64,000 nucleotides of DNA from Symsagittifera roscoffensis (GCF_963678635.1 NC_087067.1:40446379-40510378); one strand, 5' to 3'. Counted from the first letter of the stretch, positions 22,981-33,441 are shown. Made by a program: numbers and translations. Notes: generated by a model from the sequence alone, not told the origin.

Positions 22981-23736
22981 ATGGTCGAACAAAAACAAAG
23001 CTACCTATCTGAATCGCCAATTCCTGAGTGGTTTTTCAATATCGAAGAAACTGAGAGTCTTCCGGAAAAGTTATTAGGGACAAACTTTTTGCAGTACACA
23101 AGCAGTACCGTAGTTATTAAAATTTACCTCCTAGGCAGAGCTTTGAGTAATGTTTTCGAGAAGCATGGATTGAAATACTGGGCAAGTGGTGGTACCACAT
23201 TGGGGATTGTCAGACATTCAGGGCTTATTCCCTGGGACGATGATCGGGATTTGTGCATGATGGATGATCAAGTTGATCTTTTTCATGGAAAACTTGCTGG
23301 AGACTTGAAAAATAATTATAATATCATTTTTATTGAACCAACGGCTGTTGGCTACCGACTGTTCTATGCAACTGATTCAACTGAGGTATGGAAAACCGGT
23401 TTGAAGCAAGAACATATATATTCTTTTTGCGATCTCTTTGTGATGCGTAAAATTCCAGGAAAACCTAAGCAATGCGAAATTAGAGATAGAGCTGGTAGAG
23501 TGCTGTGGCCTGAAGAAACTTACCTTATCGAAGACGTCGAAAAAGCACAATTGATGAAGTTCGGCGATTTCAAACTTAGATGCCCCAACAATGCGGAAGA
23601 ATATCTGAACAAAACATATGGTCTAGATTGGAGATGTAAAGGCAAAACGCATAACTATTGTCATTTAACCCAAAAGTTCATGAACATCGAAGTTTTTTTG
23701 ATTAAAGATTATAGTCCCGCTTTACCGTTTAGATGA
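22981..23736 (+). CDS. LicD/fukutin-family protein, copy 1
   Basis: 251 residues from the first in-frame ATG; the frame is open further upstream but only from a TTG. It has the LicD/fukutin nucleotidyltransferase fold signature: GLKYWASGGTTLGIVRHSG (about 63-81), an acidic metal-binding box WDDDRD (85-90), CDLF (150-153) and the C-terminal PNNAEEYLNKTYGLDW (202-217). Members of this family transfer phosphorylcholine or ribitol-phosphate from a CDP donor to glycans. No signal peptide or membrane segment is visible, so the compartment is unclear. The acidic box carries Arg where copy 2 has Leu, and SF replaces PF near 149. It is followed 116 bp later by a Cdc42 first exon. The fold is confident; the substrate is unknown, and this copy may be losing function. 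Confidence 0.85.
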   Translation: MVEQKQSYLSESPIPEWFFNIEETESLPEKLLGTNFLQYTSSTVVIKIYLLGRALSNVFEKHGLKYWASGGTTLGIVRHSGLIPWDDDRDLCMMDDQVDLFHGKLAGDLKNNYNIIFIEPTAVGYRLFYATDSTEVWKTGLKQEHIYSFCDLFVMRKIPGKPKQCEIRDRAGRVLWPEETYLIEDVEKAQLMKFGDFKLRCPNNAEEYLNKTYGLDWRCKGKTHNYCHLTQKFMNIEVFLIKDYSPALPFR

Positions 23737-23840
23737 AATTCAAGATTTCCCTTCAATTGAATGGTTCATTAAAAATCTTGTCCTGCGACGTAAAATTATG
23801 AGTGATTTGAGTGATTAAAAAAGTTGATTAATTAATATAA

Positions 23841-23993
<153 letters not shown>

Positions 23994-24284
23994 TAGGTCT
24001 CATTTTTGATCAAGTATGATAGCTGGGTCCCTGAAGCAAAATTTGTTGGCTTCAAAATCTTCGAAAAAATGGTTCGCTTACTTCTTTACAATTGCTTACT
24101 TGTTTTTGAAGTTTTCACAAAAATTGCGGGACCTATCTTTCATACTTGTTTTTTTTCTGGGAACCAGCTATCATTTTTGTTCTTATTGAACAACGGTACG
24201 GTTATCATTCTTATGTTATCCTGAAAAAAACTTATCCTGTAAATCTATCTATTATTTAATTGGCGTTTTACTTGACACATGTTG

Positions 24285-25101
24285 ACATATTTAAGCTTTT
24301 TCAACGTTTAGTTTGCATGTTAAACGAAAATGTTTGTGCAATTTTAACTTATATCGTATATATTAATGCTCAAGAAATTTCACTCGGACCGTGTTCAAGA
24401 AGTCTTTATATTGATCTGCTAAAAGGCAAAACAAAGTTCCAAGGGTTGAAATGTTTACTCAACTCGACGTTTTGAAATCTGTTGGAGCGTGAATGCTGTA
24501 ATTCAACATTTTTCATATATTCGACACCCTACGGTGGGGTGCTGTCAGGGTACACGGAGGGGTTGTAAATCTGGCGTCCAGGTATGACTGTTCAAATCCT
24601 TTTGGTGTTCAAGATATGGCGTTTTTTATGATTTTTTCAATTTTTTTCTCAAAGCTTAGATATGAAGAAAATTACCGAACTTGAAATTCTCAACCCTTAA
24701 GTGGGTGCTGTCAAGTAACATTGAGGGGTTGAAAATTGGGCGTCCAAGTTTTAAATGCTCAAATCCATTTGATTTTTCTGTTCTCAAAAAAACTTAGATA
24801 TATTGAAAAAATTAATCAAACTTGAAACTTTCAACCCTATAGTGAGAGGCTTTCACGGTACACTCAGGGGTTGCAAATATGGCGTTCAAGTATGACTGCT
24901 AAAATTATTTTGGTTTTTGAGTGTCGCGTTTTCATGATTTTTTGAAGTCAATGTTTTTCAAGAAAAACTAATATATAAAAAAATTTAATGGAACGTGAAA
25001 ATCTCAACCCTATGGTGGGGTGCAGTCAGGGTACACTCAGGGGGTTGCAGTTCTTCCCTCCAAATGTGACTGCCCAAATCCTTTTGATTTCCGAAATATG
25101 G
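24285..25101. repeat. Head repeat plus four satellite units
   Basis: 24,285-24,480 is a 'head' sequence (ttaagctttttcaacg...atatcgtata) also present at 58,680-58,920 and 62,878-62,970. It is followed by four degenerate ~120-190-bp units near 24,526, 24,697, 24,820 and 25,005. Each has 'caaccctatagtggggtgctgtcagggtacac', 'ggggttgcaaatctgg', 'atgactgctcaaatcc' and 'gagatatggcgtttttatgatttttt' in order (consensus blocks). It corresponds to the first part of Cdc42 intron 1. Confidence 0.85.
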
Positions 25102-25112
25102 TGAGAGAAAAT

Positions 25113-26584
25113 ACAAAGTGAGAGAAAAGACGAAAGGCTGGGGCGACAACAAGAAGCTGCCAGAAGAAAAACCAGAATTCCCCCTGATCAGAAGGATGTT
25201 GTACAAACTCCCAGGTTAAGAGCCTTTGAAATGGATGAAAGGAGGATGGCAAAGTTTTCTGAGACGATGGACCCGTGCTTCGTGGGCAGGAGCGCTTCCG
25301 TAATGCAAAACACGCAGTTTGCGTACACGGATGAATCGAGGAGGAGACGAATGACCAAAACAGCCACTCTGAAACCAGGCAGATTTGACAAAGAGTGGGC
25401 GAAATTGGACCTGGCGCCATTGAACATGAGAGGCATGGCAGACTTGCAGGAAGCGGCGCTAACCATAATGAACGTAAAGCCGGAATTGGCAATAAGCGGG
25501 AAACTGTTGAAAAGGACTGCACTAGCACCCTTCGGCTGTGAAGAAGTCAAGAAAAGAAAAACGACAAAAGCGAAGAAGAAAACACAGAAGTGAACAAAGG
25601 AGCAACGAAGGAGAAGATGTTAACACCAGATTTGTTTCCGTAAGAAAAACTCAAATGAGAAACTAAGCAACTAAGCTTGCAGTTCAAACTGAATCAAAGA
25701 AAACTCTTAGTTGATTTTTGAAGTTAAGAATTTGTTGCATTTATAAATTTGCATTGTAATTTTAGTTAATGGCTTTAGAGACACTTACTATTCATCTAGA
25801 GACGCTTGAGTGAAGAGTATATCAAATATTCTAGCCTGCATGATTGTTTTTATTCAACTAAGACGACTGATCACTTTCTGGTGATATGAAGTGATAGGGT
25901 AATTAATCTCTTGAAAAAGGAGATTGTTTCATTGTTCCTTCTAACCACCAAGTTCCTTAATTTTATTATTTAGGACCAATAACAACTAAATTTCCGAAAG
26001 GAAGAAGCATAGTAGGAATTTTTTAGTTTGTTGGTTGGCAGGACCGTCCTGTTTCCCAACAATTTTTAAACTCAGGAGAAAAAATTTTATATCGAGACGT
26101 TGGCATTAAAAGTCAGAAAAAAAAATTATCTTTAGCCATATCCTTGAGAGTGCATATTTTTGGAAGAAATTGGAAGAATTTGAATGAATAACATCTAAAT
26201 TCGTTTCCAGATAATGAGGAGCTATGAGTTGAGGGAAAGGGTTGATCCATCTCTAATGTGAATGATGACTTTATCTACTGAACAAAAACAATAGTAACAT
26301 AATAAATAAGTAGTAGCCCTAATTTTAGGAGTGACGTCGTGGTCTGGGATACTGAGACACAGCCATGAGCTCACTATTTTTGCATGTTACTAAGTTAATC
26401 TGAGCAATCTGACAGAAGCCCAAAACAGTAACGATTTTGTCGACCCGATGTTGAAAGGACCAAGCAAAGAATTGGATTTGGTAGAGACGGTTAAAAGCAT
26501 GTAGAGCTGTGTTTAGACGCTAGCCAGTCGTTTCACAACCTAGCTTTGTTTTCCGTCGATAAGTACTTCCGGGCGAATGTTACA
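25113..26584 (+). repeat. Duplicated 3' part of the plus-strand LTR element
   Basis: Nearly identical to 19,203-20,668. It starts inside the decayed SGNH ORF, directly after satellite sequence, and ends in the same LTR end followed by the same LINE-A junction. Because both breakpoints are shared with the other copy, this came from a segmental duplication and not a new insertion. It marks the left edge of the second unit of the ~5.9-kb duplication. Confidence 0.9.
25231..25593 (+). pseudogene. C-terminal fragment of the SGNH-like ORF
   Basis: 120 codons, almost identical to 19,319-19,681. It contains MDPCFVGR, the ESRRRR motif and a Lys-rich tail. The matching region of the Gypsy ORF (33,441-32,122, last ~95 residues) has MDPISQAR, ESPRRR and EEEWERY. 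It is truncated at its 5' side by the duplication breakpoint. Confidence 0.8.
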
Positions 26585-27203
26585 TAAAACTGACCACGAT
26601 GTTGGTGAAAACCTCTTTTTTTTCTTCTGTCAGAGGAACATTTCCATTTGTTATTTTCGAAATTTAAATAGTATTTTTTTGCTGAGTAGGAATGAAAATC
26701 CACGACCTGATTGTTGAGACCCTCATCCTTTTGTTTTTCTTCGCTTGGAGTTGCTGCACTGTTTGTTTTAGATTAATTAACAAAAACTGGATGGTGGAGT
26801 TTCAACATTCTTTCCTTCGACAATTTAGCTACCATTACAAAACTTATCTCTGGTTGTTTCGTCATCGTTTTTCTGATCGGTTGCATTATTGGAGCTTGGT
26901 TTTTGTGGGGACTGATTATTTGGATTATTGGTTTTTTGGTTTCCTATGTTGCGCCAATCATCGTGATGACCTTTTCTTGGCGTCGAGACATCTTGAATTT
27001 TTGACAATCATGTAGTGAAGGTATGTGAAACGAGATTTCTACACCTTCCCACATTTTAAAGCCATTCATTTTCAATTTGTATGACCAGTCCATCAGCTTT
27101 TTCTCTTGTTCTTCGTTTTGTATTTCAACTTCGAGAATTTTGCTTTTTCTGTGTAATCATACTGACCCGGTTCAGTTACGATACAGGTCTCACGTTGGAG
27201 TAT
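26585..27203 (-). pseudogene. LINE-A ORF1 fragment (second duplication unit)
   Basis: Near-copy of 20,669-21,294 (C-terminal part of ORF1, minus strand), cut at 27,203 by the Gypsy element. On the far side of that element (48,302) LINE-A resumes at the position equal to 21,757, so about 460 bp of LINE-A are missing at the insertion. Confidence 0.85.
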
Positions 27204-27873
27204 TGTAACATTCGCCCAAATACTACACAGCGACGGAGCGTAGAAAAAGTACCTATTAACGACTGGCAGGCGTCAGTTACCTTAATCCTACTCGTTTTTC
27301 ACCGTCTCGACCTTGCCAGTTGATTTTCTGGTCTGTTTAGGGCAAAGTAAAAAAAGTTACCATTTTTAGGCCATCAGTCAAACGACTTTTGATCAGATTT
27401 CGTTTACATGCAAACACAACCACATAGCTGAGTCTCGGATCCTCAGACTACGTGATTGTCATTAAAAACACGGCTCGAACAACCTATTTTAACATATTTT
27501 TGTGTGACAGTTCTATATTAAATCCATTGGAGATGGATTGACCCTTTCCTCTTTTTAGCTACTCATGTTCTGAAATATCAAACAATAACGGTGTTAATTA
27601 AGAGATCTATGACATTCCAGCAGCTATAAAGTTAGTTTATACAGTCCCTTCACATAGAACAGTCTCTGGGGGACCAAGCCTCCGCTCCCGTAATATTCCT
27701 GAGATAACGCTCTTATCTCCTATAATTCGTGTCCCGGGAGGGTTCCGTGGTGTATTTCTTCCCCCACTGAAGCCTCCTTCTCCACCAATATCTGTTAACA
27801 AGTGTCTTATCGTGCGTTGTTGCCACGATAAGAGGCTTCGTATTTTCCGTCTCTGGTACGACTGTTTTTCACA
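27204..27873 (-). repeat. 3' LTR of the 21-kb element
   Basis: Starts (plus-strand reading) TGTAACATTCGCCC and probably ends in TTTTCACA, giving TG...CA in element sense. It holds a perfect 9-bp hairpin, CTTATCGTG/CACGATAAG (27,806-27,814 and 27,824-27,832), with a 9-nt loop. A 164-codon frame across it (27,637-28,131) has no protein character. Confidence 0.9.
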
Positions 27874-28835
27874 ATATCTGTCGTTGTTCTGAATTTCGTC
27901 ACTTTTTCCGTCAAAATGGCCGTTTTTCGTATTTCTGAGAAATATTCTTCTTCCAATCGAATTTTTAAAAATAAAAATTCTAGAATATTCTGACCCTCCT
28001 TCGCAATAATTTTTCGTCAATAAGGCCTTTAGTCGTTCTTTTTTTACGTCGCCGGAAGGTTGTGCTGTGTCATCTGGCAGAATGGCACATACTCCCCGGA
28101 CAGTCCCCATCAATGTCCCTATTGATCGCATAACACCGGGTTATCGTCAAGTAGTTATCCAGTTTTCTGTAATCAATCTTACAAATCGCATAAGAAAATG
28201 AAATTTATCTACCCCACCTCAACTCACTACGTGTTCACAAATGGCATCGTACTACATCTCACTGCCTTTCAACATTTTCACAAAATTTGCACCATGAGGA
28301 GTGTCCTAGATAAAATTTCTTTTCTGACTACTTATGTCGTCTTGCCATAAAACTTCTTTTCGCTCTTTGTGATTAAAAAGTGGGATGTGGCACGGCCACG
28401 CACCCGTTAAAATTAACTTAACATTACTCACCAAGTATAATCAATCATTTATGCGGTCCTTTCAATATTAAAACTAAGAAACTCTGTGGCTAGGAAAGTT
28501 ACTGAGTTACCCACCCTTCTCGAGCGAGTTTACTCAAACTTACCATGTCGCCACACAGTGAATTGTGTCTTACACAGGTTAAAAACTTCAGTCGTGAATA
28601 AATAGGTAAATATACTCACCTAGATTCCTCATATACATACATAAATAGCCATAACTAAAATCAAGAATTTCAACAATTTTAACAATTGCAACATTTTCAA
28701 AGTCTGGTTTGACCAAACTAAATCAAAACAGAAAGTTTCAAAAGTTCAATAATCAAAACTTGGTTGATTGGTTTAAGTTTTAGCACACAAATACAATCAA
28801 GTTTTCTCTCCTTCTCTTCTCTTCTTTGGTCATCT
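27874..28835 (-). other. 3' untranslated part of the 21-kb element
   Basis: Nearly 1 kb between the last extra ORF and the 3' LTR. No gene is visible, and there is no convincing polypurine tract next to the LTR in element sense, so the LTR inner edge is uncertain by a few bases. Confidence 0.5.
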
Positions 28836-29129
28836 TCACTCCATCACTTCTCCATCCTGATCTTCGCTGTCTTCCAACACTTTCTCCAGCATGTCCATGG
28901 AGTTGCGGGCCGTGTCCCAACTCTCCTGCTCCAACAGCCTCGGTTTGCAACAAGGTAGCAAGTCCACATTCACCTTCTGCTCCCGGTTCCTGCAAAAGCT
29001 GTTGTGAAGACATAGGCTCACGTTTCGTTCTAGGTCAGCTCTTAAGACCTCTTTCTTCTCATCTTCAGTAACACAAGGCGCTCCAGCTACCCGCTTCACC
29101 GCTGTGGTGACCGCGTTTCTGTGCGTCAA
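28836..29129 (-). CDS. Extra ORF 7 of the 21-kb element (unknown)
   Basis: About 97 residues with no recognised domain. It opens from a non-ATG codon, and the frame is open further upstream past the end of the preceding ORF. It therefore looks like the C-terminal continuation of that ORF after a frame change. Features are a KRVAG basic patch, several Cys (LCLHNSFC, LLPCC) and an acidic end (EDSEDQDGEVME). Function unknown. Confidence 0.4.
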   Translation of the reverse strand: MTHRNAVTTAVKRVAGAPCVTEDEKKEVLRADLERNVSLCLHNSFCRNREQKVNVDLLPCCKPRLLEQESWDTARNSMDMLEKVLEDSEDQDGEVME

Positions 29130-29161
29130 GAAAGCTCTCTTATAGGCTCCTGGTCCTATAT

Positions 29162-30124
29162 CTAGCTGAAAGATTGATAGGCTTCCGTGTTCCTCGACAT
29201 GTGACGCTTCGCGCGTTCATACATCCATGATGTCATCACTGCGCGGAACCAAGGCATCAATCTTTGCCTTGACCATATTCTTTCAATGGCTTTAGGTATC
29301 CTCAGAACCTTGCAGGTGGTTCTGAAAAGATCCAACTCACGACTCATCTTCACGTTGCTCAGCTGCTCAGGAGTCGGCACGGCCGTCTCCTGCTGACTTG
29401 TGTCCGCGTTAGCCTCCAGCCATCTCACTGCTAGCATGGCGCTAACCACCACGATTGACACTTGTTGATTCTGATCGGGCAACCCCGTGGAGTACAACTC
29501 CTCCACGTCCCATACTAGCATCAGATTCCCGCGTTTGGGGTACCACAACGTCTGCGCCAAGCAGTGGCAAGGATACTCCCCATGGGTTCTCACTATGTTC
29601 CTTCGGGTCCGATACCCTGAGGCTCCCAGCAATGGTTCCACCTCCATCAAAATTCCATGTAAGTCGTCTTTTTCTTCTATTGTGGGGAATTCAGTGGGTA
29701 AGGCTCCACTCGCTTTCTGTTTCTGGAACTCACTCACATTGCCTTCGTTTAATCTCAGAAACTCTTCACCCACTACGTCTTGCAACTCGCCTTCAGACCT
29801 CTTCGGGACTGCCCGAAAGATCTTCGCCAATAAATCATGTGACCTCTCCGACATTCTGGCCAACCTCACGCACTTTGGCACAGAGAAAAGTTGGTCAACC
29901 AACACTTGTTGCGTCCTCGCATCCATTACCACCATGTGCGTAGGATACTTGCTATTACAGTATGGCGCGGAGCTTGAACCCACCATATATTTTGAACCAG
30001 TAGGTCTGTGATATGCTTCACTATCCTTCAGATTCATTTCATTTTCTAGAGCTTCTCGCCAGCCCCCAATCTTCTGCTCTGTCTGTAACGCTCCAGGGAA
30101 TACCTCCACGCTGAGGGACGTCAT
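29162..30124 (-). CDS. Extra ORF 6 of the 21-kb element (unknown)
   Basis: 320 residues from an ATG that overlaps the stop of the previous ORF as ATGA (30,121-30,124). This is the layout used for stop-restart translation in some retroelements and viruses; here it could also be chance. I recognise no domain. The protein is soluble-looking, with a central hydrophobic strand-rich part (GNLMLVWDVEELYSTG, then VSIVVVSAMLAVRWLEA) and a basic helical C-terminus (RLMPWFRAVMTSWMYERAKR). No signal peptide and no membrane anchor are seen, so it is not an obvious envelope. Confidence 0.55.
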   Translation of the reverse strand: MTSLSVEVFPGALQTEQKIGGWREALENEMNLKDSEAYHRPTGSKYMVGSSSAPYCNSKYPTHMVVMDARTQQVLVDQLFSVPKCVRLARMSERSHDLLAKIFRAVPKRSEGELQDVVGEEFLRLNEGNVSEFQKQKASGALPTEFPTIEEKDDLHGILMEVEPLLGASGYRTRRNIVRTHGEYPCHCLAQTLWYPKRGNLMLVWDVEELYSTGLPDQNQQVSIVVVSAMLAVRWLEANADTSQQETAVPTPEQLSNVKMSRELDLFRTTCKVLRIPKAIERIWSRQRLMPWFRAVMTSWMYERAKRHMSRNTEAYQSFS

Positions 30125-31839
30125 AACTCATGGGCACGTTCTAGGCGCTCAAGCGATTCTATCGAACTCGTCATGCTACAAAATCCCAGGGCTGTGATCA
30201 AGTTTACGTCTGTCACTCCATGGCAGTCTGCGACCAACTCCATGGCACTCTTATCTGACATGCTCAATCTTCCGTACAATCGTGCCAGTTGTCGATGCTG
30301 CTCGCTCAGCGTAATCAGGCAGTGTCCCAAGTTGCAAACATGCCCTTCCATCCTACTTTGTTGAGCCAAGCATGTGCCTTGCTTCAACCAATCGCCCGAT
30401 GGACTTCCCAGAGGCAGCTCCGTGGATGGATTGCTCTTCCGCTTCGTCAACTTCATGGCCAGCAGATGGTGTATCATGGCCAGATCATGTAGACTCGCGT
30501 CATCATCCCGGTCTAACATGACATCCGCTGTCATGTCCCAGATTAAGCCGGCGTTAGGATGAGGACACCACGAAGGCTTCATGAGTTCCCACATCGTCAC
30601 TAGACTGGTTTTCAAGGGACCGTCCCAAGAACCACAATCAATGCTCACTTGCCCCTTTAGCTCGGGAACCGAGGGTTCGACCACTCGTTCTTCCAAGATA
30701 ATTCCCAGCTTGGGTTGTTCCACCATCAGCATCCCAGTTTCTTTAATACGTTCAACCCAGAAATCGAGTATTATGACTTGCTCATAGTCGAAGTACGCTT
30801 CCCTGGCTTCTTCATTCACGAAGGGATTATACGCCATCCCCGGTATGCCAGACACATATTGGAACGACTTCAGTTTCCCTAGTGTTGCAAACTCTTTTTG
30901 TCCTCTGACCGCTTCAATCAACTCTCGGCTCACTTTCAATTCTTTGTTGGAATATCTTCTCACCTCTTCCAACTTGCGATAGCTTTCCATATCATTCGAC
31001 TCCTTGCTTGGCACAGTCAATGGCATGTCCTGATACAGTTCCAGGAGTGCCCTAAGGAAGCTCCTTTCACAATCAACTCCCTTTTGCCGAATGATCTTTA
31101 TGCATTCTCCCAAAACAGGAGTGGGGATACGATCCACCACGAACCTGACAAAGCAAAGGGCATCCTTACGGTTAGCCCATGCTATCGCAGAATCGTCTTT
31201 CGAAATCAACGCTCGCAGAGCTTCCATCAACTCCAGTTCCTGTTCCCGTGATTTCGAATCATTACTGGCTTCATACTCCGCTCTCTTGATGCCCATCAAG
31301 CACCAAGCCAACCGTACTTGCAGATCAGTTCTCACGCAAGGATGAGCCAGGTATGCCGCCACCGTAACAGGTGCATGCATCGCCTCGTCGAAGTATCTCT
31401 GGAGGGCCGCCCTCCAGGAGATTTCTAGCAATTTTTCCAATCCGACTTCGTTCGCTTCAGAGGACATTACCGTTCCGTATTCTTTTCGATTTAAGTTCGA
31501 ATTCTCCGTGAGCTCTTTCAGATATTCCTGCATGACTCGCTTCTCGCTCCAAGCCATCAGGTGCCCTCTCGCGGAGTTCCTCGCTTTCAACATCTCCACA
31601 TAATCCCCTGCCGGATCTCCCATGTGGACCGATTCCGGCACAGTTATTCGACTGTACTCGACCACGTCGAGTTGTCCTTCCAGTTTCAACTTGGCCATGT
31701 TGATTCGCGAGGATCTATAATCTTCAAGTCCTCCAGATCCACATTGACTGATGATTTCCATTTCTAACTTAGTGTCTGCCAGGGTTCGCGCCGTCTTCTT
31801 CGACCTCGTGGCGGTTATGGTCAGACCTGCCAAGAGCAT
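30121..31839 (-). CDS. Extra ORF 5 of the 21-kb element (unknown, 572 aa)
   Basis: The largest unexplained protein here. Its sequence looks mainly helical (long Leu/Glu/Arg-rich runs such as EQELELMEALRALISKDDSA and ERSFLRALLELYQD), with scattered Cys and His in the last 200 residues (KPSWCPHPNAG, AMIHHLLAM, GHVCNLGHC, ADCHGV). I match it to no family. It overlaps the preceding ORF by 19 nt in another frame and the next by 4 nt. It is open over 1.7 kb in a young element, which argues for selection until recently. Structure prediction is the natural next test. Confidence 0.6.
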   Translation of the reverse strand: MLLAGLTITATRSKKTARTLADTKLEMEIISQCGSGGLEDYRSSRINMAKLKLEGQLDVVEYSRITVPESVHMGDPAGDYVEMLKARNSARGHLMAWSEKRVMQEYLKELTENSNLNRKEYGTVMSSEANEVGLEKLLEISWRAALQRYFDEAMHAPVTVAAYLAHPCVRTDLQVRLAWCLMGIKRAEYEASNDSKSREQELELMEALRALISKDDSAIAWANRKDALCFVRFVVDRIPTPVLGECIKIIRQKGVDCERSFLRALLELYQDMPLTVPSKESNDMESYRKLEEVRRYSNKELKVSRELIEAVRGQKEFATLGKLKSFQYVSGIPGMAYNPFVNEEAREAYFDYEQVIILDFWVERIKETGMLMVEQPKLGIILEERVVEPSVPELKGQVSIDCGSWDGPLKTSLVTMWELMKPSWCPHPNAGLIWDMTADVMLDRDDDASLHDLAMIHHLLAMKLTKRKSNPSTELPLGSPSGDWLKQGTCLAQQSRMEGHVCNLGHCLITLSEQHRQLARLYGRLSMSDKSAMELVADCHGVTDVNLITALGFCSMTSSIESLERLERAHEL

Positions 31840-32144
31840 AGGTTTTCTTTTTCTCCCCCGACTGGTGTCGCGCCATCTCCTTGCCCGCTCTCGCCTGAAC
31901 GACCCGCACTAATCAGAGAGGGCACCACTGTCTTGGCTTTTGACTTCACCACCCTCTGGTTCACGACTCGACTCCCTGACTTTCCTTTCAGTCTCTTCAG
32001 CCCTTTTTTGGCTCGTCTAACAAGTAATCTTTTTGTGCCCTGCTGATCATCGGCACTGTCTTCTGTAACTGACTCGTTCAGAACATCCGACTCCATGGAG
32101 TTCACCATTTTCTCCAGGACCTCACGCAAGATGGGTTGATTCAA
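31821..32144 (-). CDS. Extra ORF 4 of the 21-kb element (basic)
   Basis: About 107 residues opening from TTG inside the end of the SGNH ORF (23-nt overlap), so probably its continuation after a frame change and not a separate gene. It has an acidic start (MESDVLNESVTEDSADD) followed by a very basic middle (RRAKKGLKRLKGKSGSR, then NQRVVKSKAK) that could bind RNA or act as a nuclear localisation signal. No domain is recognised. Confidence 0.4.
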   Translation of the reverse strand: MNQPILREVLEKMVNSMESDVLNESVTEDSADDQQGTKRLLVRRAKKGLKRLKGKSGSRVVNQRVVKSKAKTVVPSLISAGRSGESGQGDGATPVGGEKENLCSWQV

Positions 32145-33441
32145 TCCCCACCTTCATTATGGACTGTGTCCCATATCGTCGTATCACGTCCCATGATTTT
32201 TCCATGAAGTTCACTCGGCACCAGGTTGCTCCTGTCTTGCCTTCCAGTTCCATTTGATATCTTTCCCATTCCTCTTCTGGTAACGTACTGAGGAATGATA
32301 TCTTCATTGACTCCTCGATTTTCCTCCTCCTCGGTGATTCATGAAGCAGTCTCTGCGGATCCCTGCTTCGGCACTCTCTAGCCTGGCTTATTGGGTCCAT
32401 CGGAGATAGATCGGCCGACGCCTCCTTTGTAGGAGACATGAAGGACGATGGTGCCATCAGCAATAAACTCCCATCGACTTCCCCATCGTCGTCTTCACTG
32501 AACCGGTATTCTAGCAAGTCCCTCTCCAACGCTCCTAGATCGGTCTCTCCCGGTTTTTCCGTCTTACTTCCGGTCTCGTCATCGTTATCGTCCTGATCCA
32601 TCAATTCATCGTCGTCCGCATCAGGTTTCGACATCTTGCCTCCAGCTAACTCCCGGGCATCAAATAGATTCTTTAGATACACGTGTATCTCTTTAATTAT
32701 AGCCGGCGCGTGCTCGAACGCGTCCTCACCCAAGGTGCACAGCCTCGGTGACAAATACAACCATACGTTGTTGTGCGGCTTCGTACGCAAAGCCATTGCC
32801 ATGAGGTCCTCCTCCGCTGACGTCATGTTCTTTCTGATCATCCTTCCCTGCTCATTCTCTGCATGATCCATCTGTCTGAACCAGAGATCATCAGCCACCT
32901 GTTGTACTAACAGATGATCGTCATCTACCCCTGGCCTTAACTTCAGCAATCTGGCGAAGTTGGACAGCTCCAACCCCAGAACCTCATCTAGCACCAACCG
33001 AGTTGTGCTACAATCTCTGAGCCCCTGTATGGCATTCGAAATGTCAGCCCAAACGGCGGGAAGCTCAGATCGGGACGGGTAGTAATTGTCCGGGTCCACT
33101 ACTCTGTTTGGGGCAGGAATTATCACATTGAACCTCCCCTCTGCTATTGTTGTGACCATTGTATATACAAATTGGAGGGGTTCTGGTAATGCAGCGTACC
33201 CTGGTGACAATACAAAGATCACCTTCACCACATTCATGGTGAAGCGTTGTCTTGCTGCTGCCTCTACCTCAGCCATCGCCGAGAGCAGTGTCATTATCGC
33301 CTCCCCTATGACCTCGTTACTCGGGATCGACCCATCCGTCAGACGTGACAATAAGCCCCTGCTTTGCAGATGATCATTTGAGCCTGCAACCACTATTACC
33401 TGCGGCTCCATACTGACCACCCTTCGCACACTTATCATCAT
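32122..33441 (-). CDS. SGNH hydrolase C-terminal part (blocks III-V) plus tail
   Basis: 439 residues. The first ~190 continue an SGNH/GDSL fold: VIVVAGSNDHL gives block III (GSND, about 20-23), VKVIFVLSPGY (72-82) is the next strand, and VDDDHLLVQ gives block V (D173-x-x-H176). Blocks I and II are in the upstream ORF (33,374-34,813), which overlaps by 68 nt in another frame. The plus-strand relative at 17.3-18.1 kb runs through this point in one frame, supporting a single ancestral protein. SGNH enzymes hydrolyse esters, often acetyl or acyl groups. Residues ~270-325 are strongly acidic; the last ~90 (ESPRRRK, EEEWERY) are conserved in the plus-strand element. Confidence 0.7.
   Translation of the reverse strand: MMISVRRVVSMEPQVIVVAGSNDHLQSRGLLSRLTDGSIPSNEVIGEAIMTLLSAMAEVEAAARQRFTMNVVKVIFVLSPGYAALPEPLQFVYTMVTTIAEGRFNVIIPAPNRVVDPDNYYPSRSELPAVWADISNAIQGLRDCSTTRLVLDEVLGLELSNFARLLKLRPGVDDDHLLVQQVADDLWFRQMDHAENEQGRMIRKNMTSAEEDLMAMALRTKPHNNVWLYLSPRLCTLGEDAFEHAPAIIKEIHVYLKNLFDARELAGGKMSKPDADDDELMDQDDNDDETGSKTEKPGETDLGALERDLLEYRFSEDDDGEVDGSLLLMAPSSFMSPTKEASADLSPMDPISQARECRSRDPQRLLHESPRRRKIEESMKISFLSTLPEEEWERYQMELEGKTGATWCRVNFMEKSWDVIRRYGTQSIMKVGIESTHLA

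Noticed and set aside
24900-24930. Satellite unit 'gactgctcaaatcc' resembles a tRNA-type B box
   Set aside because: No A box at the right distance and no tRNA-like fold, so I do not call a SINE or tRNA.
27637-28131. 164-codon minus-strand frame across the 3' LTR edge
   Set aside because: It runs from LTR into non-coding sequence, is low in protein-like character, and the same LTR in the 5' copy lacks the second half.
28836-31839. Extra ORFs as an envelope glycoprotein
   Set aside because: No signal peptide, furin-type site, fusion peptide or C-terminal membrane anchor is visible in any of them.
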